From Paracoccaceae bacterium (GTDB lineage: Bacteria > Pseudomonadota > Alphaproteobacteria > Rhodobacterales > Rhodobacteraceae), in NCBI GenBank assembly GCA_020846995.1, contig JADLCV010000193.1:1-41091 (forward strand): a DNA stretch of 41,091 bases. Reading direction: 5' to 3'. Below, piece by piece: positions 39,683 through 41,091 of this stretch; the first letter of the stretch is position 1; each line of letters starts with the position of its first letter. Below the pieces are notes generated by a model. The model was not told where the DNA came from. It did not search any database and worked only from the letters and a program-made list of their open reading frames with translations. The position numbers and the translations under genes were made by a program.

Positions 39683-40395
39683 TCCTCGGCGATTTCCTCA
39701 AGGCCGTCGCCCAGCTCCCGGACCCGCGCTTCCGGCGGGTGGTGTGGCTCGGGGTCCTGCTCGCGCTCGTCCTTCTCTTCGCGATCTACGGCGTCTTCCT
39801 GTGGTTCCTCGAGCGCATCAGCCCCGCGGCCGTGACCCTCCCGCTCGTGGGCGAGGTCGAGGGCGTCGGCGCCCTCCTCTCGCTCGGCTCGATCGTCTTC
39901 ATGATCGGGCTCTCGGTCTTCCTGATGGTGCCGGTCGCGGCGGCCTTCAGCGGCTTCTTCCTCGAGGACGTGGCGGCGGCGGTCGAGGCGCGCCACTACC
40001 CCGGGCTGCCGCCGGCCGCCCCCGTCCCGGTCTGGGACACCGTCGTCGACGGCGTCAACTACTTCGGCCTCATGGTCGTGGTCAGCCTCGCCGCGCTCGC
40101 CACCTTCGCCGTCGCCCCTCCGCTCGTGCCCCTCATCCTCTGGGGGCTGAACGGGCTTCTCCTCGGGCGCGAGTATTTCATGCTGGTGGCGATGCGCCGG
40201 CTCGGCCGCGCCGGCGCCCGCGCCCTCCGCGCCCGTCACCCCGTCCGCATCTGGGTGGCCGGCGTCCTCATGGCCATGCCGCTCTCGGTGCCGCTCGTCA
40301 ACCTCGTCATCCCGGTCCTCGGGGCGGCGACCTTCACCCATCTCTTCCATCGGCTGGCGGCGGCCCCCGCCGCCCGGTCCAGTCGAGATCGCTGA
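39679..40395 (+). CDS. EI24/CysZ-like integral membrane protein
   Basis: The 238-residue protein has four or more membrane segments: about residues 22-45 (VVWLGVLLALVLLFAIYGVF), 67-94, 128-156 and 192-216. The motifs FLEDVAAAVEARHYPG and LLLGREYFMLVAMRRL recur in EI24-domain proteins, whose bacterial member CysZ carries sulfate. Similarity to true CysZ is only at the domain level, so sulfate transport is a guess. It is coupled to the nitroreductase gene upstream. The last 62 bases overlap the convergent DUF1467 gene. Confidence 0.85.
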   Translation: MILGDFLKAVAQLPDPRFRRVVWLGVLLALVLLFAIYGVFLWFLERISPAAVTLPLVGEVEGVGALLSLGSIVFMIGLSVFLMVPVAAAFSGFFLEDVAAAVEARHYPGLPPAAPVPVWDTVVDGVNYFGLMVVVSLAALATFAVAPPLVPLILWGLNGLLLGREYFMLVAMRRLGRAGARALRARHPVRIWVAGVLMAMPLSVPLVNLVIPVLGAATFTHLFHRLAAAPAARSSRDR

Positions 40396-40627
40396 TGCCG
40401 ACCGCGCCCGAGAGGATGACGGCGGCGATGACGACCCAGAGGGCGGCGGCGACGGCCGTGGCCAGCCGCAGCTTGGCCGCGAGGCCGGCCTCGGCGGGGG
40501 CGGAGGCAGGGGTGCCGGGCTCGACCCGGCCGGCCTCGCCCTGGGTCCTCACGCCGAGGGGCAGGAGGACGAAGAGGACGAGGAACCACAGGACGGCGAA
40601 GAGGACGACAGCCCCGGTGATCGTCAT
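40334..40627 (-). CDS. DUF1467 family membrane protein
   Basis: The 97-residue protein has two predicted membrane helices (TGAVVLFAVLWFLVLFVLLP and TAVAAALWVVIAAVILSGAV) joined by a cytoplasmic or periplasmic loop with GVRTQGEAGRVEPGTPASAP, which is highly characteristic of DUF1467, and the end SDLDW. No function is known. ATG 40627 shares a base with the epimerase stop (TGATG); a GTG one codon earlier is also possible. It overlaps the end of the EI24-like gene on the opposite strand by 62 bp. Confidence 0.9.
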   Translation of the reverse strand: MTITGAVVLFAVLWFLVLFVLLPLGVRTQGEAGRVEPGTPASAPAEAGLAAKLRLATAVAAALWVVIAAVILSGAVGISDLDWTGRRGPPPADGRDG

Positions 40628-41031
40628 CACGCCTCCTCGAGTTCGATCAGCGTGCCCATGAAGTCGCGGGGGTGGAGGAAGAGCACGGGCCGGCCGTGGG
40701 CCCCGGGCCGCGGCGTGCCGCCGCCGAGGACGCGGGCGCCGGCGGCGACGAGGCGGTCGCGGGCGGCCCCGATGTCGGCGACCTCGAAGCAGAGGTGATG
40801 GATGCCGCCGCCGGGATTGCGGGCGAGGAAGGCCGCGACCGGGCTGCTCTCGCCGAGCGGCTGGAGGAGTTCGACCTTGCTGTTCGCGAGCTCGACGAAG
40901 ACGACGGTGACGCCGTGGTCGGGCTCCTCGCGGGGGGCGCTGACGCGGGCGCCGAGCGTCTCGCGGTAGCGGGCGGCGGCGGCGGCGAGGTCGGGGACGG
41001 CGATCGCGACGTGGTTCAGGCGGCCGATCAT
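40627..41031 (-). CDS. mce: Methylmalonyl-CoA epimerase
   Basis: The 134-residue VOC protein has the epimerase pattern: RLNHVAIAVPDL with His7, the acidic Glu54 in KVELLQPLG, GGGIHHLCFEV with His79, and LHPRDFMGTLIELEEA with Glu130, which supply the metal ligands. It converts (2S)- to (2R)-methylmalonyl-CoA, feeding the B12-dependent mutase. The gene is coupled to DUF1467, an arrangement common in Rhodobacterales. The start, ATG 41031, has a GAGGAG just upstream. Confidence 0.94.
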   Translation of the reverse strand: MIGRLNHVAIAVPDLAAAAARYRETLGARVSAPREEPDHGVTVVFVELANSKVELLQPLGESSPVAAFLARNPGGGIHHLCFEVADIGAARDRLVAAGARVLGGGTPRPGAHGRPVLFLHPRDFMGTLIELEEA

Positions 41032-41091
41032 GGCGGGCTCCTCGGTCCGGTCCGGGCGCGACCTAGCCCGCGGCGGCGGCGATGGGAAGCC

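Noticed and set aside
40627-41031. Lactoylglutathione lyase as the identity of the VOC gene beside DUF1467
   Set aside because: The motif set (RLNHVAIAVPDL, GGGIHHLCFEV, LHPRDFMGTLIELEE) and coupling to DUF1467 fit methylmalonyl-CoA epimerase better.
1-41091. Signs of mobile elements, tRNA or rRNA genes, or phage genes
   Set aside because: No transposase, integrase, terminal repeats, tRNA cloverleaf or rRNA sequence was recognised on either strand.

Overview
The window comes from a very GC-rich genome (I judge above 70% G+C by eye), most likely an alphaproteobacterium of the Rhodobacterales. The pointers are the hisS-hisZ-hisG operon with a short-form HisG, the DUF6455, DUF1489 and DUF1467 genes, the methylmalonyl-CoA epimerase/DUF1467 pair, and class II (B12-dependent) ribonucleotide reductase. 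I saw no rRNA, tRNA, insertion sequence, phage gene or CRISPR array.

Left part (1-18404): a truncated class I aldolase of the DhnA/LsrF type runs off the left edge on the + strand. A run of 19 closely spaced or overlapping minus-strand genes follows (17566 down to 857), and a divergent GntR/FCD regulator sits at its head. In transcription order the run encodes: a CxxC AhpD-like protein, a MetC-type PLP enzyme, a RidA-type imine deaminase, 2-oxopent-4-enoate hydratase, acylating acetaldehyde dehydrogenase, 4-hydroxy-2-oxovalerate aldolase, 4-oxalocrotonate decarboxylase, an Asp/Glu-racemase family protein, an aspartate-dehydrogenase family protein, a three-part FAD/[2Fe-2S] amino or imino acid dehydrogenase, a VOC protein, a five-gene oligopeptide-type ABC importer and a DUF427 protein. 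This is a complete lower meta-cleavage route (to pyruvate plus acetyl-CoA) joined to amino-compound oxidation enzymes. No recognisable ring-cleavage dioxygenase, semialdehyde dehydrogenase or 4-oxalocrotonate tautomerase is present. My inference is uptake and breakdown of a nitrogen-containing compound of unknown identity.

Middle (18430-23750): a second, separate peptide/opine-type ABC importer (SBP, two permeases, one fused double ATPase) is read from its own promoter, whose spacer carries two helically phased repeats. Next comes a TetR-MFP-RND efflux operon (23748-28928) with a clear TetR-like operator.

Right part (29088-41031): mostly housekeeping genes. These are nrdJ, DUF1489, the histidine genes, a DUF6455 gene behind a structured leader, cutA, a small outer-membrane protein, a small conserved protein with a possible leaderless start, a YggU-like protein, a lipoprotein lytic transglycosylase, a nitroreductase, a CysZ/EI24-like membrane protein, DUF1467 and methylmalonyl-CoA epimerase. 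Two repeat-rich non-coding stretches (37746-38155 and 38636-39103) separate some of them.
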